64,000 bases of DNA from Chloroflexota bacterium (GCA_021825925.1 JAKAFP010000010.1:26995-90994), one strand, 5' to 3'; positions 41,934-52,213 are shown, numbered from the stretch's first letter. Program-made: numbers and translations. Notes: generated by a model not told the origin, from the letters alone.

Positions 41934-43868
41934 TCAATCCACCTGATAAGGAACTTCGGTAATGACAATGTTCTTGCGATGCAGCAGCGCCTTCCGCAAC
42001 GATTCAGCCGTTCGCATGTGCAAGAGATTGGTCCACCAGTGTTTGGGTATGAATTGCGGCACTACAATGGTGATGATCTCATTGGGAGCCTGGATGGCCG
42101 AGATCTTATCTATATATTCCAACAGTGGCTCGAGGAACAGGCGGTAGGGTGAATTCAATACCACCAGGCGATAACCGTCACCCCAGTGTTCCCATTTATC
42201 CTTCACCTTCTGCGTTTCCTTTGGATCCACTGAAATGTGAACCACAGTTACATCCTTGGATAGCGTACTCGCAAATTGAAGCGCGGCCACCGTACCCACA
42301 TGCACACCGCTGACCGGCATGATCACGCGGTTGCGGCTGATGCGCTTGCGCGGCGGATGATTTTCAAGCGAGAGCTGGCGAGCCAGGTTCTTATAATGGT
42401 GATGGATCGAGAAAAAGATGGTTACCAATAGCGGGGTCAATAAAATCACCACCCAGGCACCGTCTTTGAACTTTGTGACTGCAAATATTATCATCACTAT
42501 CAATGTACAGACAGCACCTATACCGTTGACGATCATTTTGAATCCCCAACCCTTGTCATGAACCACGATCGAGCCGGGTTCGACGATCTCTTCGCCGGGT
42601 TTCAAATGGCCGGATTTCCACCAACGGCGAGCCATGCCCGTTTGTGAGAGGGTGAATGAAAGGAACACGCCGATGGCGTACAAAGGCAGCAACTTGGTGA
42701 CGCTGGCTTGAAAACCGATGACCAACAAAGAAGCGATGGTGGCCAAAGCCACGATACCACCAGAATAAACCAGGCGGCTGCCCTTAAAGGTCAGCTGACG
42801 AGGCAGAAAACCATCACCGGCATGCAATGCGCCGAGCCGGGGGAAATCAGCAAAAGCCGTGTTGGCAGCCATGATCAAGATCACGGTAGTCGCGCTGATG
42901 CTTAAGATGTAAAGCAAGCCGCGTCCCTGATAGATTGTGCGGAAAAGTTGAGAAATGACCGTTTCGCTTTCAGCGGGAATCACGCCGATATGAACACTTA
43001 AGAAAGTGATCCCCAGCAGCAAGACCGCCATGATGCCAGCCATCCAGATCAAGGTTCTGCCGGCATTGGTGCTACGTGGTTCCTTAAAAGCGGTGATACC
43101 GTTTGAAATAGCCTCCACGCCGGTAAGGGAGGTTGTACCATTCGCAAAAGCGCGGAGGATGAGGAATAAGGATAAAGGTTGCAAGAAGCCTACTTCAAGC
43201 GTTGGTGGATTGGCAACCACTCCCAGCGATCCTGTAAGGTAACGAACCAAACCAACAATTACAGCCGTGAACATCATAAAAAGGAAAAAATATGTAGGGA
43301 TGGCAAAGGTAACCCCAGATTCTTTGACGCCACGCAGGTTAATAACCATAATAAACAAGATCATGGCAACGGATAACCACACACGGTAGGGATAAAGAAT
43401 CGGGTAAGCCGAAACAAGCTGTGCAACGCCTGAAGAAATTGATACAGCTACAGTAAGGATGTAATCGGTCAACAAGGCCGCGCCAGCGGTTTGCGCAGGC
43501 AGTTCTCCCAGATTATCGCGAGCCACAATATAGGCACCACCGCCGCCAGGATAAGCGTGAATGGTTTGTTCGTACGAAAAAACCAAAATAACCAACAACC
43601 CGATCAGTGCCAGAATGATGGGGACGGAAAACTTCAACATACCAATACCAGCCGCCGCCAGGATCAACATCAGTTCCTGCGGGCCGTAGGCCACGGATGA
43701 CATGGCGTCGGATGAAAAAACAGCCAGACCGATCACTTTGCCAATGGTTTGATGGCCGGCATCAGCGGTGGCCAGCGGGCGTCCGATCAGCAAAGATTGA
43801 AAGCTGGTTTTTGGCTTGTGTTCGGTGGTCTCTTCAAAAATATTGATGGGTTTGTCAGAAACGATCAC
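41934..43868 (-). CDS. kimA: KimA-type potassium importer (APC superfamily)
   Basis: 644 residues. About twelve helices in the first 470 residues, then a cytosolic Usp-like domain (RVIMPVSGVHVGTVAALQFA, VTVVHISVDPKE). Strong similarity in layout and motifs to the KimA/YdaO family: LIGRPLATADAGHQTIGKVI, GLAVFSSDAMSSVAYGPQEL, YPGGGGAYIVARDNLG, SLTGVEAISNGI. KimA is a high-affinity K+/H+ symporter that binds c-di-AMP in Bacillus. A KdpE/KdpD-like pair lies directly upstream, supporting a K+ role. No c-di-AMP riboswitch is seen in the 160-base gap. Confidence 0.82.
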   Translation of the reverse strand: MIVSDKPINIFEETTEHKPKTSFQSLLIGRPLATADAGHQTIGKVIGLAVFSSDAMSSVAYGPQELMLILAAAGIGMLKFSVPIILALIGLLVILVFSYEQTIHAYPGGGGAYIVARDNLGELPAQTAGAALLTDYILTVAVSISSGVAQLVSAYPILYPYRVWLSVAMILFIMVINLRGVKESGVTFAIPTYFFLFMMFTAVIVGLVRYLTGSLGVVANPPTLEVGFLQPLSLFLILRAFANGTTSLTGVEAISNGITAFKEPRSTNAGRTLIWMAGIMAVLLLGITFLSVHIGVIPAESETVISQLFRTIYQGRGLLYILSISATTVILIMAANTAFADFPRLGALHAGDGFLPRQLTFKGSRLVYSGGIVALATIASLLVIGFQASVTKLLPLYAIGVFLSFTLSQTGMARRWWKSGHLKPGEEIVEPGSIVVHDKGWGFKMIVNGIGAVCTLIVMIIFAVTKFKDGAWVVILLTPLLVTIFFSIHHHYKNLARQLSLENHPPRKRISRNRVIMPVSGVHVGTVAALQFASTLSKDVTVVHISVDPKETQKVKDKWEHWGDGYRLVVLNSPYRLFLEPLLEYIDKISAIQAPNEIITIVVPQFIPKHWWTNLLHMRTAESLRKALLHRKNIVITEVPYQVD

Positions 43869-43923
43869 GGATAAATCTCCTTCAACTTCGTCTTCTAGGC
43901 GAAAAACTTCGCATATTTACAAT

Positions 43924-43962
43924 AAAAGTACACTTTTCATTAGTGATGAAAAGTGTACTTTT
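43924..43962 (-). terminator. Terminator after response regulator gene
   Basis: Perfect 16-bp stem: AAAAGTACACTTTTCA (43924-43939) and TGAAAAGTGTACTTTT (43947-43962), loop of seven, U-run on the minus-strand transcript. It lies between the response regulator and kimA, so kimA needs its own promoter or read-through. Confidence 0.9.
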
Positions 43963-44027
43963 TAGGTGTAAGTTTCAGACAAAGAAAAAGAGAAAAAGAT
44001 AAAGAAAAAATAAAGATTATTTATTGG

Positions 44028-44723
44028 TTAATCAATGGTTTTAAATCGGTATCCAATACCTGGATCCGTGATCAACACCTGTGGCTCGTCTGGATCCAGT
44101 TCGATCTTGCGTCGGAGCTGGCCGATGTAGACCCGCAGGTATTCTATGTGATCCGATTCGGCAAACCCCCAGACATGGGTCAGGATGGCCTGATGGGTCA
44201 GCACGCGGTCGGCGTGGGCAGCCAGATAGGAAAGGAGCTTGAACTCGGTGGCAGTGAGCTTGATCTCTTCACCATTAATGGTGGCCAGATGCCTGGCCAG
44301 ATCAATGGCCAGCTGGCCAGCTCGGATGATGGTTTCTTTATTCCCGATGGATTGCGCAGAATGGCGTAGCGCGACCCTGATGCGTGCCATCAACTCTTCT
44401 ATATTAAAGGGTTTGGTCAAATAATCATCTGCACCCTTGTCGAGGGCGGCTACTTTATCCCGTTCACCATCCCTCACCGAAAGGATGATAATAGGCACCT
44501 GGGACCACTGCCTGATCTGCTCACACACTTCAATGCCGTCCATGTCGGGCAAGGTGAGATCCAATATGATCACATCCGGTGATTGCGACGCCGCCAGGGC
44601 GATGCCCTCTTCACCGTTGACCGCCGAAAGCACCTTGAAATGGCCTGAGGTTAAAATAGTCTTCAACGCCCGCAAGATCTGCGGCTCGTCATCAATCAAC
44701 AAAATGAGCGGGTCTCTATCCAT
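44028..44723 (-). CDS. KdpE-like response regulator (OmpR family)
   Basis: 231 residues from ATG 44723, which overlaps the histidine kinase stop by eight bases. Receiver domain with phospho-acceptor D in DVIILDLTLPDMDG, acidic pair IDDEP and K in LTKPFN. C-terminal winged helix (LTATEFKLLSYLAAHADRVL, YLRVYIGQLRRKIE, GIGYRF). Sequence style is that of KdpE. No kdpFABC is in view; the neighbouring K+ gene is kimA-like. It likely controls K+ uptake in response to its partner kinase. Confidence 0.9.
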   Translation of the reverse strand: MDRDPLILLIDDEPQILRALKTILTSGHFKVLSAVNGEEGIALAASQSPDVIILDLTLPDMDGIEVCEQIRQWSQVPIIILSVRDGERDKVAALDKGADDYLTKPFNIEELMARIRVALRHSAQSIGNKETIIRAGQLAIDLARHLATINGEEIKLTATEFKLLSYLAAHADRVLTHQAILTHVWGFAESDHIEYLRVYIGQLRRKIELDPDEPQVLITDPGIGYRFKTID

Positions 44724-46185
44724 CCAGTTCATCCTTGGGGATGTTCGGCAGCGATCCATCCAGGGTAATGGGAAGGCGAATGATAAATGCAAAACCTTCC
44801 TTTTGATTCTCTGCCCATATTTTACCGCCGTGCGCTTCTATAATCCCTTTGCAAATTGAAAGACCCAGCCCAGTGCCAGTGACCCTATCGGCTTGAGTGA
44901 CCCGATGAAATTTATCAAAGATATGCTCCAGGTGTTCCTCTGGCACGGGGGAACTCTGGTTAATCAGCGTGATGATGACGTTGTTCTCAACCAATCTTGC
45001 GGTTATTCGGATGGGCGTATCAGCAGGTGCGTACTTGACACTGTTGCTGAATAGATTGGTAAACACCTGGCCGATCATGACAAAATCGGTGGGCAGCAGC
45101 GGAAGGTTGTCTTCAAATTGGTATTGAACCCGATGATGGACCAATTGTCCGCGCATCTTGGTGGCAACGCTTTTAATGATCTCTTCGATCGAATTCCACT
45201 GAACCTTGGGCTCAAGTGCACCGGCCTCAATGCGTGACATATCCAACAGGTTACCCACCAGCAGGTTAAGCTGGTCTGTTTCTTCTTCAACCGTGGCCAA
45301 CAGCTCGGCCCGCGCAGGAGTATCCCAATCCACCGCACCGCTGCGCAAACTGGATGCCGAGGCCTTGATGGCCGCCAAAGGGGAACGCAGTTCATGCGAG
45401 ACCGAATTCAACAGGGAGGTCTTGATGCGGTCGCTTTCTTTTAAAACCCTGGCGATATTCTCGCTTTCTGTAAGATGAATGCGTTCAATGGCCAGCGCTC
45501 CCTGGTTGCCAAAAGCAGCCATCAAACGCGTCTCTTCCACGGATAAATTGTTTTGATCAAACCAGAGCCTGATCTCGCCTTCCATGTTTCGGGCAGTATA
45601 CATGGGGACGGATAATTCACACGGTTTGGAAGGTTCCACTCCACCCGGGATCAGGTAGGAAAGATTAGCCCCTTTACCATGACTGTTGACCAGAATTTCA
45701 ACCTGATCAAACTGAAAGGTGCGGATGATCTGCTCTGCCAGCGTATGCATGATGCTTTGAATATCGGTAAGGCCCGCCAGAGCCGAGATCAATTCGTACA
45801 TGCGGGTGGCTTCCCATTCACGTTTCTTGGCTAACAGTACGGCTCCCCTGGCCTGGCCAACAAACTGGCTCAAGACCACTGCCACGATCAGGAAGACGAT
45901 CAAGGTGATCAGGTCTTGAGATTTATGCACCTGAAGTGAAAAATAAGGTTGGATAAAAAAGAAATTGAATGCAAGAAAAGAGAGCAAACCAGCCAGTATA
46001 CCTGAGGTCAACCCCCAAAGAACCGTACAGATCAAAACAGGCAGCAAATAAAGCAGCGCGATGATCTGAATTTCAAGCGCATTCTCGACCACCTTCAATA
46101 AAATGGTCACCAGACTGATGATCAGCATGGTGCCGAGATAGCTCAGGATCAAACGTGGAATGGAATTAATGGAAAATGGTTTCAT
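44716..46185 (-). CDS. KdpD-like sensor kinase lacking the N-terminal KdpD domain
   Basis: 489 residues. Four N-terminal helices (DUF4118 type: IALLYLLPVLICTVLWGLTS, LLSFLAFNFFFIQPYFSLQV), a GAF-like region, then HisKA with phospho-His in SVSHELRSPLAAIKAS and HATPase (NLFSNSVKYAP, GTGLGLSICKGI). Full KdpD has about 400 further N-terminal residues with KdpD and Usp domains; these are absent, and the start at 46185 lies right at the first helix. So the K+-sensing cytosolic part is missing. It overlaps the KdpE-like gene. Confidence 0.88.
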   Translation of the reverse strand: MKPFSINSIPRLILSYLGTMLIISLVTILLKVVENALEIQIIALLYLLPVLICTVLWGLTSGILAGLLSFLAFNFFFIQPYFSLQVHKSQDLITLIVFLIVAVVLSQFVGQARGAVLLAKKREWEATRMYELISALAGLTDIQSIMHTLAEQIIRTFQFDQVEILVNSHGKGANLSYLIPGGVEPSKPCELSVPMYTARNMEGEIRLWFDQNNLSVEETRLMAAFGNQGALAIERIHLTESENIARVLKESDRIKTSLLNSVSHELRSPLAAIKASASSLRSGAVDWDTPARAELLATVEEETDQLNLLVGNLLDMSRIEAGALEPKVQWNSIEEIIKSVATKMRGQLVHHRVQYQFEDNLPLLPTDFVMIGQVFTNLFSNSVKYAPADTPIRITARLVENNVIITLINQSSPVPEEHLEHIFDKFHRVTQADRVTGTGLGLSICKGIIEAHGGKIWAENQKEGFAFIIRLPITLDGSLPNIPKDELDG

Positions 46186-46306
46186 TCGGTCCTTCTTGAA
46201 CCATTATAGTGCAGAAAAAACTGGAAATAAGGAAATTTTCCCGTAATCGCAACTTCGGCAATTTGTTAATCTTTTATAAATAATTTCATGTTTGATATTG
46301 CCTTTC

Positions 46307-46375
46307 TTGACCTGTTTTTTCAGGCAAGGTATAATTGTTGTCAATGATTTAGCACTCGGAGCCTTAGAGTGCTAA
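46307..46375 (+). promoter_or_regulatory. hrcA-dnaK promoter with CIRCE operator
   Basis: Promoter TTGACC (46307-46312), 17-base spacer, TATAAT (46330-46335). CIRCE: TTAGCACTC (46349-46357), nine-base spacer, GAGTGCTAA (46367-46375), directly downstream of the start point. HrcA, encoded by the first gene, binds CIRCE and represses the chaperone operon until heat shock. Confidence 0.96.
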
Positions 46376-46388
46376 AAAATAGGAAGAA

Positions 46389-47426
46389 ATGAGCGAATTA
46401 ACTGAAAGACAACGCCTGCTGCTCTCACTCGTGATCCACGAGTATATCCGTTCGGCTACGCCGGTCGGATCGAAGCATATGGTGGATCATTATTCGCTGG
46501 ATATGAGCTCTGCCACAGTGCGCAACGAACTGGCAGAATTAACCGAATTAGGTTATTTACGGCAGCCCCACCTTTCAGCAGGCCGCGTGCCCACTGAAGA
46601 CGGCTACCGTTTGTTTGTCGGCAGCATCGTGCAGGAATCAGAACTGCCGGATTCCACCCGCCGGACCATCAGCCATCAGTTCTATCAGATGCGCAGTGAC
46701 GTGGAACAATGGACCCGGCTGGCGGCCTCCGTGCTGGCGCATCAATCACGGGGCGCCTCGCTGGTCACCGCTCCGCACCCCGAGCAGGCGCACTTCAAGC
46801 ATCTTGAACTGATCTCTTCACGTGGCAGGCAGGTGCTGATGGTGTTGGTCTTGATGGGCGGCGAGATCTTGCAGCGTTTTATCACCCTGCCGGAACCCGT
46901 TTCACAAGACACCTTATCCGCCACGGCGCAGCGCTTGAACAGCCTGATGGAAGCCAAAACGACCAAAGCCATTGAGCAAATGAACCTGCAATTGAACGCG
47001 CTTGAAAGCGATCTTTTTGATGTAGTGCTTGAAGAAATGAAACAAGCGGATTCGATGGTCTCGGGCGAAGTGGTGCTGGACGGATTGACCAATGTGCTGG
47101 CCGAACCTGAGTTTTCTGGTTCTGAAGACGCACGCCGCGCCCTGCGCGTGCTTGAAGAAAAACCATTGCTGCACGACATCCTTTCAAAGACGGTTCTACA
47201 TGGGTCTTCGATCGGCGGCGTGCAGGTGTTGATCGGCGGCGAGGGGATCTATGATGCGCTGTCACAATGTTCGATCGTGCTGGCCCGCTACGGCACCCCC
47301 GGCCTGGCAACAGGCACCCTGGGCGTGCTGGGCCCTATGCGCATGTCTTACGGAAGAACGATATCCATTGTCCGGTTCCTCTCGGGATTATTAAGCGAAT
47401 TGGTTACCGAGACAATTACAGAATAA
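46389..47426 (+). CDS. hrcA: Heat-inducible transcription repressor HrcA
   Basis: 345 residues. N-terminal winged helix: LTERQRLLLSLVIHEYIRSA, TPVGSKHMVDHYSLDMSSAT, VRNELAELTELGYLRQPHLS. The GAF-like dimerisation core and the C-terminal GTLGVLGPMRMSYGR are typical. It represses the operon by binding CIRCE just upstream of its own gene. GroEL normally keeps HrcA active. Gene order hrcA-grpE-dnaK-dnaJ-prmA. Confidence 0.97.
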   Translation: MSELTERQRLLLSLVIHEYIRSATPVGSKHMVDHYSLDMSSATVRNELAELTELGYLRQPHLSAGRVPTEDGYRLFVGSIVQESELPDSTRRTISHQFYQMRSDVEQWTRLAASVLAHQSRGASLVTAPHPEQAHFKHLELISSRGRQVLMVLVLMGGEILQRFITLPEPVSQDTLSATAQRLNSLMEAKTTKAIEQMNLQLNALESDLFDVVLEEMKQADSMVSGEVVLDGLTNVLAEPEFSGSEDARRALRVLEEKPLLHDILSKTVLHGSSIGGVQVLIGGEGIYDALSQCSIVLARYGTPGLATGTLGVLGPMRMSYGRTISIVRFLSGLLSELVTETITE

Positions 47427-47449
47427 TTTTTTTGCCATTGAGGTCAAAT

Positions 47450-48046
47450 ATGGAAGAGCATCACAAGAAAGCCAGTACCAAGAAAGCCGTGTCTGAATAC
47501 CAACAAGCTGAAGAAAGCCACAAACCTGCCGGCACTTACCCGGTGGAAGACACCCAGTTTAAGCCTGAAGTCACCCTTGAGGCTTATGAAGCGCTTAAGG
47601 CTGATCTCGACAAAGCCCTCAAGGAATCCGCCACCAACCTGGATGGCTGGCAGCGTGAACGGGCCGAGTTTGTGAACTACAAGAAACGCATCGAGCGCGA
47701 AAACGCACAACTGCGCAACAACATTACCGGCGAAGTGATCAAGAAATACCTGGTGATCATGGATGATCTCGATCTGGCCATGAACCACCGTCCCGGTTGT
47801 GAAGAAGGCTCGGTCTGGGCCGAAGGAATTGAATTGATCGTACGCAAGCTGCAAACCGTGATTGACGGCGAAGGCATCGAACGCATCAACCAAAACAAAG
47901 TGCAGTTCGATCCAAGCCTGCACGAAGCCATTTCAAATGAAGATAATCCCGAGTTTGCCAGCGGCGAAATCATCGAAGTCGTCCGTCAGGGCTACAAACT
48001 TGGAGAGCGAATTTTGCGCCCGGCAATGGTTCGGGTAGCCCGATAG
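47450..48046 (+). CDS. grpE: Nucleotide exchange factor GrpE
   Basis: 198 residues from ATG 47450 with GAGGT upstream. Long N-terminal coiled region ([40 protein letters not shown]), then the GrpE head: [54 protein letters not shown]. Releases ADP from DnaK. In the heat-shock operon. Confidence 0.95.
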   Translation: MEEHHKKASTKKAVSEYQQAEESHKPAGTYPVEDTQFKPEVTLEAYEALKADLDKALKESATNLDGWQRERAEFVNYKKRIERENAQLRNNITGEVIKKYLVIMDDLDLAMNHRPGCEEGSVWAEGIELIVRKLQTVIDGEGIERINQNKVQFDPSLHEAISNEDNPEFASGEIIEVVRQGYKLGERILRPAMVRVAR

Positions 48047-48057
48047 GAGAAGAAATC

Positions 48058-49977
48058 ATGGGAAAAATCATAGGTATTGATCTCGGCACCACCAACTCAG
48101 TAGTCGCAGTCATGACCGGCGGCGAACCGGTTGTCATCCCCTCCGCGGAAGGCGAAAGACTAGTCCCCTCCGTGGTGGCGGTGAACAAGAATCACGAACG
48201 CGTGGTGGGCCGAACCGCCCGCAACCAGGCCATCGTCAACCCCGAGAACACCGTATTCTCGATCAAACGCTTCATGGGACGCAAATTCAACGATCCCGAA
48301 GTGCAGCGCACCATCAGCCGCGTGCCCTATAAAGTAGCTGCCGCCCCCAATGGCGACGTGCGCGTGGTGATGGATGGCAAGGAATACAGCCCTCCCGAAG
48401 TGAGCGCCATGATCCTCGGCAAACTCAAAGCGGATGCCGAAGCCTACCTTGGCGAAACTGTCACCCAGGCGGTCATTACCGTTCCGGCTTACTTTAACGA
48501 TGCACAACGTAACGCCACCAAAGACGCCGGCCGCATTGCCGGGTTGGAAGTGCTGCGTATCATCAACGAACCGACCGCATCCTCACTGGCTTACGGTCTG
48601 GATAAGAAAAAGAATGAGATCATCGCCGTGTATGACCTTGGCGGTGGCACCTTCGATATCTCCGTTCTGGATGTCGGTGAAGGCGTCTTCCAGGTGCGTT
48701 CAACCAACGGCGACACCTTCCTCGGCGGCGATGACTTCGATCAGCGCATCATGGACTATTTGATTGATGAGTTCAAGAAATCCAATTCGATTGACCTGCA
48801 CAACGACCGCCAGGCGCTGCAGCGTCTCAAAGAAGCTGCTGAAAAAGCCAAGATCGAACTTTCGACCACCCAACAAACAGAGATCAACCTGCCCTACCTT
48901 ACCGCGGATGCCAGCGGCCCGAAACATCTGGTGCTGACCCTCACCCGCGCCAAACTGGAACAATTAACCGGCGACCTGGTCCAAAAGACCATGGAACCGA
49001 TCCGCCGCGCCCTGTCAGACGCCAACCTGAAAGCCTCCGAGATCAACGAGGTCGTGCTGGTGGGCGGCATGATCCGCATGCCCGCCGTGCAAGAAGCCGT
49101 GCGCAAGGAATTCGGCAAGGAACCCCACAAGGGTGTGAATCCTGATGAAGTGGTGGCCGTGGGCGCTGCCATCCAGGCCGGCGTTTTGGGCGGCGAAGTG
49201 AAAGACATTCTGCTGCTGGATGTCACCCCCCTGACCCTCTCGGTCGAGACCATGGGGTCTGTTTCCACCCCGATCATTGAACGCAACACCACCGTGCCGA
49301 CCCGCAAGAGCCAGATCTTCTCAACCGCCTCAGACTCACAAACCCAGGTTGAGATCCACGTGCTGCAGGGCGAGCGCCCCATGGCAGCGGATAACAAATC
49401 CCTGGGCAAATTTGTGCTTGACGGCATCCCGGCTGCCCCCCGCGGCATCCCCCAGATTGAAGTGACCTTTGACATTGACGCCAACGGCATCATCAACGTC
49501 ACCGCGCTGGATAAAGCCACCAACCGCAGCCAGCACATCACAATCACCGCCTCCAGCGGTTTGAGCGAATCTGAAATTCAAAAGATGAAACAGGAAGCCG
49601 AAGCTCACGCCGAAGAAGACATGAAACGCAAGGAACTGGTTGAAAACCGCAACAACGCCGACAACGCCATTTACACGGCCGAAAAACTGCTCCGTGAGAA
49701 CGGCGACAAAGTACCCGCCGAGATCAAAAAGGAAGTGGAAGATGGTGTCAGCGAAGTCAAAGCAGTGATCAACACTGAAGACAGTGCTGCCATGAAAACC
49801 GCAACCGAAAAATTGCAGCAGACCATCCAAAAGGTGGGCGCCAGCATGTACCAACAGACTGCCACGCCTCCCCCAGGCGGACCCGCTGACGGCGGCGCAG
49901 CCGGACCCGGCGATGCAGGCAGTGCACCGGGCGGAGACGCCGGTGATGTCGTAGACGGCGAATTCAAAGCGGTCTAG
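48058..49977 (+). CDS. dnaK: Chaperone DnaK (Hsp70)
   Basis: 639 residues, full length. Phosphate-binding motifs [38 protein letters not shown] and [15 protein letters not shown]. Substrate-binding domain with [14 protein letters not shown]. The C-terminal lid ends in a Gly/Pro/Asp-rich tail ([20 protein letters not shown]). GGAGAAG precedes the ATG. ATPase cycle driven by DnaJ and GrpE encoded alongside. Confidence 0.98.
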   Translation: MGKIIGIDLGTTNSVVAVMTGGEPVVIPSAEGERLVPSVVAVNKNHERVVGRTARNQAIVNPENTVFSIKRFMGRKFNDPEVQRTISRVPYKVAAAPNGDVRVVMDGKEYSPPEVSAMILGKLKADAEAYLGETVTQAVITVPAYFNDAQRNATKDAGRIAGLEVLRIINEPTASSLAYGLDKKKNEIIAVYDLGGGTFDISVLDVGEGVFQVRSTNGDTFLGGDDFDQRIMDYLIDEFKKSNSIDLHNDRQALQRLKEAAEKAKIELSTTQQTEINLPYLTADASGPKHLVLTLTRAKLEQLTGDLVQKTMEPIRRALSDANLKASEINEVVLVGGMIRMPAVQEAVRKEFGKEPHKGVNPDEVVAVGAAIQAGVLGGEVKDILLLDVTPLTLSVETMGSVSTPIIERNTTVPTRKSQIFSTASDSQTQVEIHVLQGERPMAADNKSLGKFVLDGIPAAPRGIPQIEVTFDIDANGIINVTALDKATNRSQHITITASSGLSESEIQKMKQEAEAHAEEDMKRKELVENRNNADNAIYTAEKLLRENGDKVPAEIKKEVEDGVSEVKAVINTEDSAAMKTATEKLQQTIQKVGASMYQQTATPPPGGPADGGAAGPGDAGSAPGGDAGDVVDGEFKAV

Positions 49978-50010
49978 TCATGGCTTGTGCTTTACAATAA
50001 ATAAAATACT

Positions 50011-50041
50011 GGGCGTTTTGGACAAAAAGTCCAAAACGCCC
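50011..50041 (+). terminator. Hairpin between dnaK and dnaJ
   Basis: GGGCGTTTTGGAC (50011-50023), loop AAAAA, GTCCAAAACGCCC (50029-50041). A perfect 13-bp stem without U-run. It may reduce dnaJ relative to dnaK or protect the dnaK message rather than stop transcription. Confidence 0.6.
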
Positions 50042-50079
50042 TCGGTGTTAGAAAAACCACCGCCTGAAAGGTAAACACA

Positions 50080-51198
50080 ATGGCGACTCAACGAGATTAT
50101 TACGAAATCCTGGGCGTAAGCCGCACAGCCTCCGCGGAGGAATTGAAATCCGCGTTTCGCACATTGGCGCGCAAGTACCATCCCGACGTCAATAAAGAAG
50201 CGGATGCCGAGGAAAAATTCAAGGAAATCAACGAAGCCTATGCCGTGCTGTCGGATGCCGACAAGCGCCGCGCTTATGACCAGTTTGGACACGCCGGCGT
50301 GAACGGTGCAGGCGGCGTGCCCGATTGGAACAGCATGGACTTTGCCGACATCTTCGGTGAATTCTTCGGCTTTGCCACCGGCGGCGGTCGGCAGCGGCAG
50401 AACGCTCCGCGCCGCGGTGTGGATCTGAGCTACACGGCCATGCTGACCTTCGAGGAATCCATCTTTGGCGTTGAAAAGGTGATCGAGATCACCCGTGACG
50501 AAGTCTGCGAAACCTGCCACGGAACATGCGCCGAACCGGGGTCCAACCCGGCCAAATGCACCAACTGCGGCGGACGCGGCGAAGTACGCCAGGTGAGACA
50601 GACCTTTCTGGGTTCAATGGTGCAGGTAACCACCTGTCCCAACTGCGCCGGACGCGGCGAGATAATTTCGCATCCCTGCCACACCTGCAAAGGCCGCGGA
50701 CTCGAACGCAAGACGGTCAAGAAGACCGTGCCCATCCCCGGCGGTGTAGACAGCGGCACCCAGATCCGCCTGGCGGGCGAAGGCCAACCCGGCGTCAACG
50801 GCGGACCGACCGGCAACCTGTATATTGAGATCAAGGTCAAGTCTCATCAATTCTTTAAACGCAAGGGCAATGATATTATCTTGAACCTCGACATCAACAT
50901 CGCCCAGGCCGTTTTGGGGGCTGAACTTGAAGTACCCACCGTGGACGGCAACGCCAAGCTGGTCATCCCCGCCGGCACCCAACCCGGCAAGGTGTTCACC
51001 ATACGCGGCAAGGGCAGCCCGATCTTGCGCTCTTCAGGGCGCGGCGATCAACTGGTGGTGGTCAACGTGGATGTTCCCAAAACGCTGACCGCAGACCAAC
51101 GCAAGTTATTTGAACAGCTGGCAACCACCCTGGGCACGGAAGTGAGACCCCAGGAAAAGAGTTTCATGGATATTCTAAAGGATGTGCTTGGTGGATAA
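50080..51198 (+). CDS. dnaJ: Chaperone DnaJ
   Basis: 372 residues. J-domain at 1-70 with HPD in [22 protein letters not shown] region short ([12 protein letters not shown]). Four CxxCxGxG zinc repeats are visible ([12 protein letters not shown], slightly degenerate; [24 protein letters not shown]). C-terminal client-binding domains with [20 protein letters not shown]. Stimulates DnaK ATPase. Its end overlaps prmA. Confidence 0.97.
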   Translation: MATQRDYYEILGVSRTASAEELKSAFRTLARKYHPDVNKEADAEEKFKEINEAYAVLSDADKRRAYDQFGHAGVNGAGGVPDWNSMDFADIFGEFFGFATGGGRQRQNAPRRGVDLSYTAMLTFEESIFGVEKVIEITRDEVCETCHGTCAEPGSNPAKCTNCGGRGEVRQVRQTFLGSMVQVTTCPNCAGRGEIISHPCHTCKGRGLERKTVKKTVPIPGGVDSGTQIRLAGEGQPGVNGGPTGNLYIEIKVKSHQFFKRKGNDIILNLDINIAQAVLGAELEVPTVDGNAKLVIPAGTQPGKVFTIRGKGSPILRSSGRGDQLVVVNVDVPKTLTADQRKLFEQLATTLGTEVRPQEKSFMDILKDVLGG

Positions 51199-52117
51199 CG
51201 CAAAATGGTTAGAAATCTCGCTCACGGTGGACGGCGAACTGGCCGAAGCCGTGGCGGAAATCCTCGACCGCTACAGCGCCAACGGTGTGGTGGTGGAACA
51301 AAATGTAAAGTATAACGATGCCGAAGACCTGGGCACGCCTTACGGCCCCATGAAGGTCTACGGCTATCTATCAATTGACGATCAGCTCGAAGAAAAACGC
51401 ACCAAGCTGGAACAGGCGCTCTTCTATTTGAACGCCATCCGTCCGCTGCCGCAGCCGGTGATCAGAGAGATCGCCGACCAAAACTGGATGGCCGCCTGGA
51501 AGAAACACTATAACCCAATTGTGATCGGCAAGAAGCTGATCATTCTGCCCGCCTGGGTGGAACAAACCGATTTCTCGCGCCTGGCAGTGAAGATTGATCC
51601 AAGCATGGCGTTTGGCACGGGCACACATCCCTCCACACAGTTGTGTCTGGAACTCACCGAAGACTACACGCTCGAAGGCCAGCCGGTGATTGACCTGGGC
51701 TGCGGATCGGGCATCCTCTCGATCGCGGCGCTCAAGCTCAATGCCAGCCACGCCCTCGCCGTGGACATTGACGAGGAATCCGTCAATTCAACGATAGAAG
51801 CCTGCGAAGCCAACGGCGTGGCAGAGCGAACGGAAGCCGGCGTCGGCTCCGTGGATGAGATCAAGGCCGGCAATTTCAGCCTTAAGCAGGCGCCTGTGGT
51901 GCTGGCCAATATTCTCGCACCGGTGCTGATCCGTCTGTTTGACGGCGGCATGGCCGACCTGGTCAGCCCTGGCGGCGTGATCATCCTGGCCGGCATCCTT
52001 GAGGAACAGGGCGCAGGCGTGCGTGAATCCGCGGAACAACACGGGTTGACCTACGTAGAAGAGCGCCATTCCGGGGATTGGGTGGCGTTTGTGATGCGGA
52101 AGAGCAGTAATCAGTAA
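51182..52117 (+). CDS. prmA: Ribosomal protein L11 methyltransferase
   Basis: 311 residues from ATG 51182; GTG 51191 has the better-spaced AAGG SD and is an alternative. N-terminal L11-recognition domain; SAM-binding domain with [20 protein letters not shown] and [10 protein letters not shown]. The PrmA-type [17 protein letters not shown] is present. It trimethylates L11. It overlaps dnaJ, a linkage seen in many Firmicutes and Chloroflexi. Its last codons (AGT AAT CAG TAA) are supplied by a heptamer array. Confidence 0.93.
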   Translation: MCLVDNAKWLEISLTVDGELAEAVAEILDRYSANGVVVEQNVKYNDAEDLGTPYGPMKVYGYLSIDDQLEEKRTKLEQALFYLNAIRPLPQPVIREIADQNWMAAWKKHYNPIVIGKKLIILPAWVEQTDFSRLAVKIDPSMAFGTGTHPSTQLCLELTEDYTLEGQPVIDLGCGSGILSIAALKLNASHALAVDIDEESVNSTIEACEANGVAERTEAGVGSVDEIKAGNFSLKQAPVVLANILAPVLIRLFDGGMADLVSPGGVIILAGILEEQGAGVRESAEQHGLTYVEERHSGDWVAFVMRKSSNQ

Positions 52118-52210
52118 TCAGTAATCAGTAATCAGTAATCAGTAATCAGTAATCAGTAATCAGTAATCAGTAATCAGTAATCAGTAATCAGTAATCAGTA
52201 ATCAGTAATC
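52106..52210. repeat. Tandem heptamer array AGTAATC x15
   Basis: Exactly fifteen copies of AGTAATC, then AG. The first copies overlap the 3' end of prmA and give its stop codon. Degenerate copies occur at 22640-22690, 25357-25398, 31938-31966 and 52692-52702. Confidence 0.97.
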
Positions 52211-52213
52211 AGG

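Noticed and set aside
43869..44027. c-di-AMP (ydaO) riboswitch before kimA
   Set aside because: The 160-base gap holds a terminator and A-rich DNA; none of the long conserved ydaO core sequence is visible.
52106..52210. Array considered as CRISPR or replication iterons
   Set aside because: Uniform 7-bp units, no spacers; no dnaA, DnaA boxes or replication genes adjacent, so no support for an origin.
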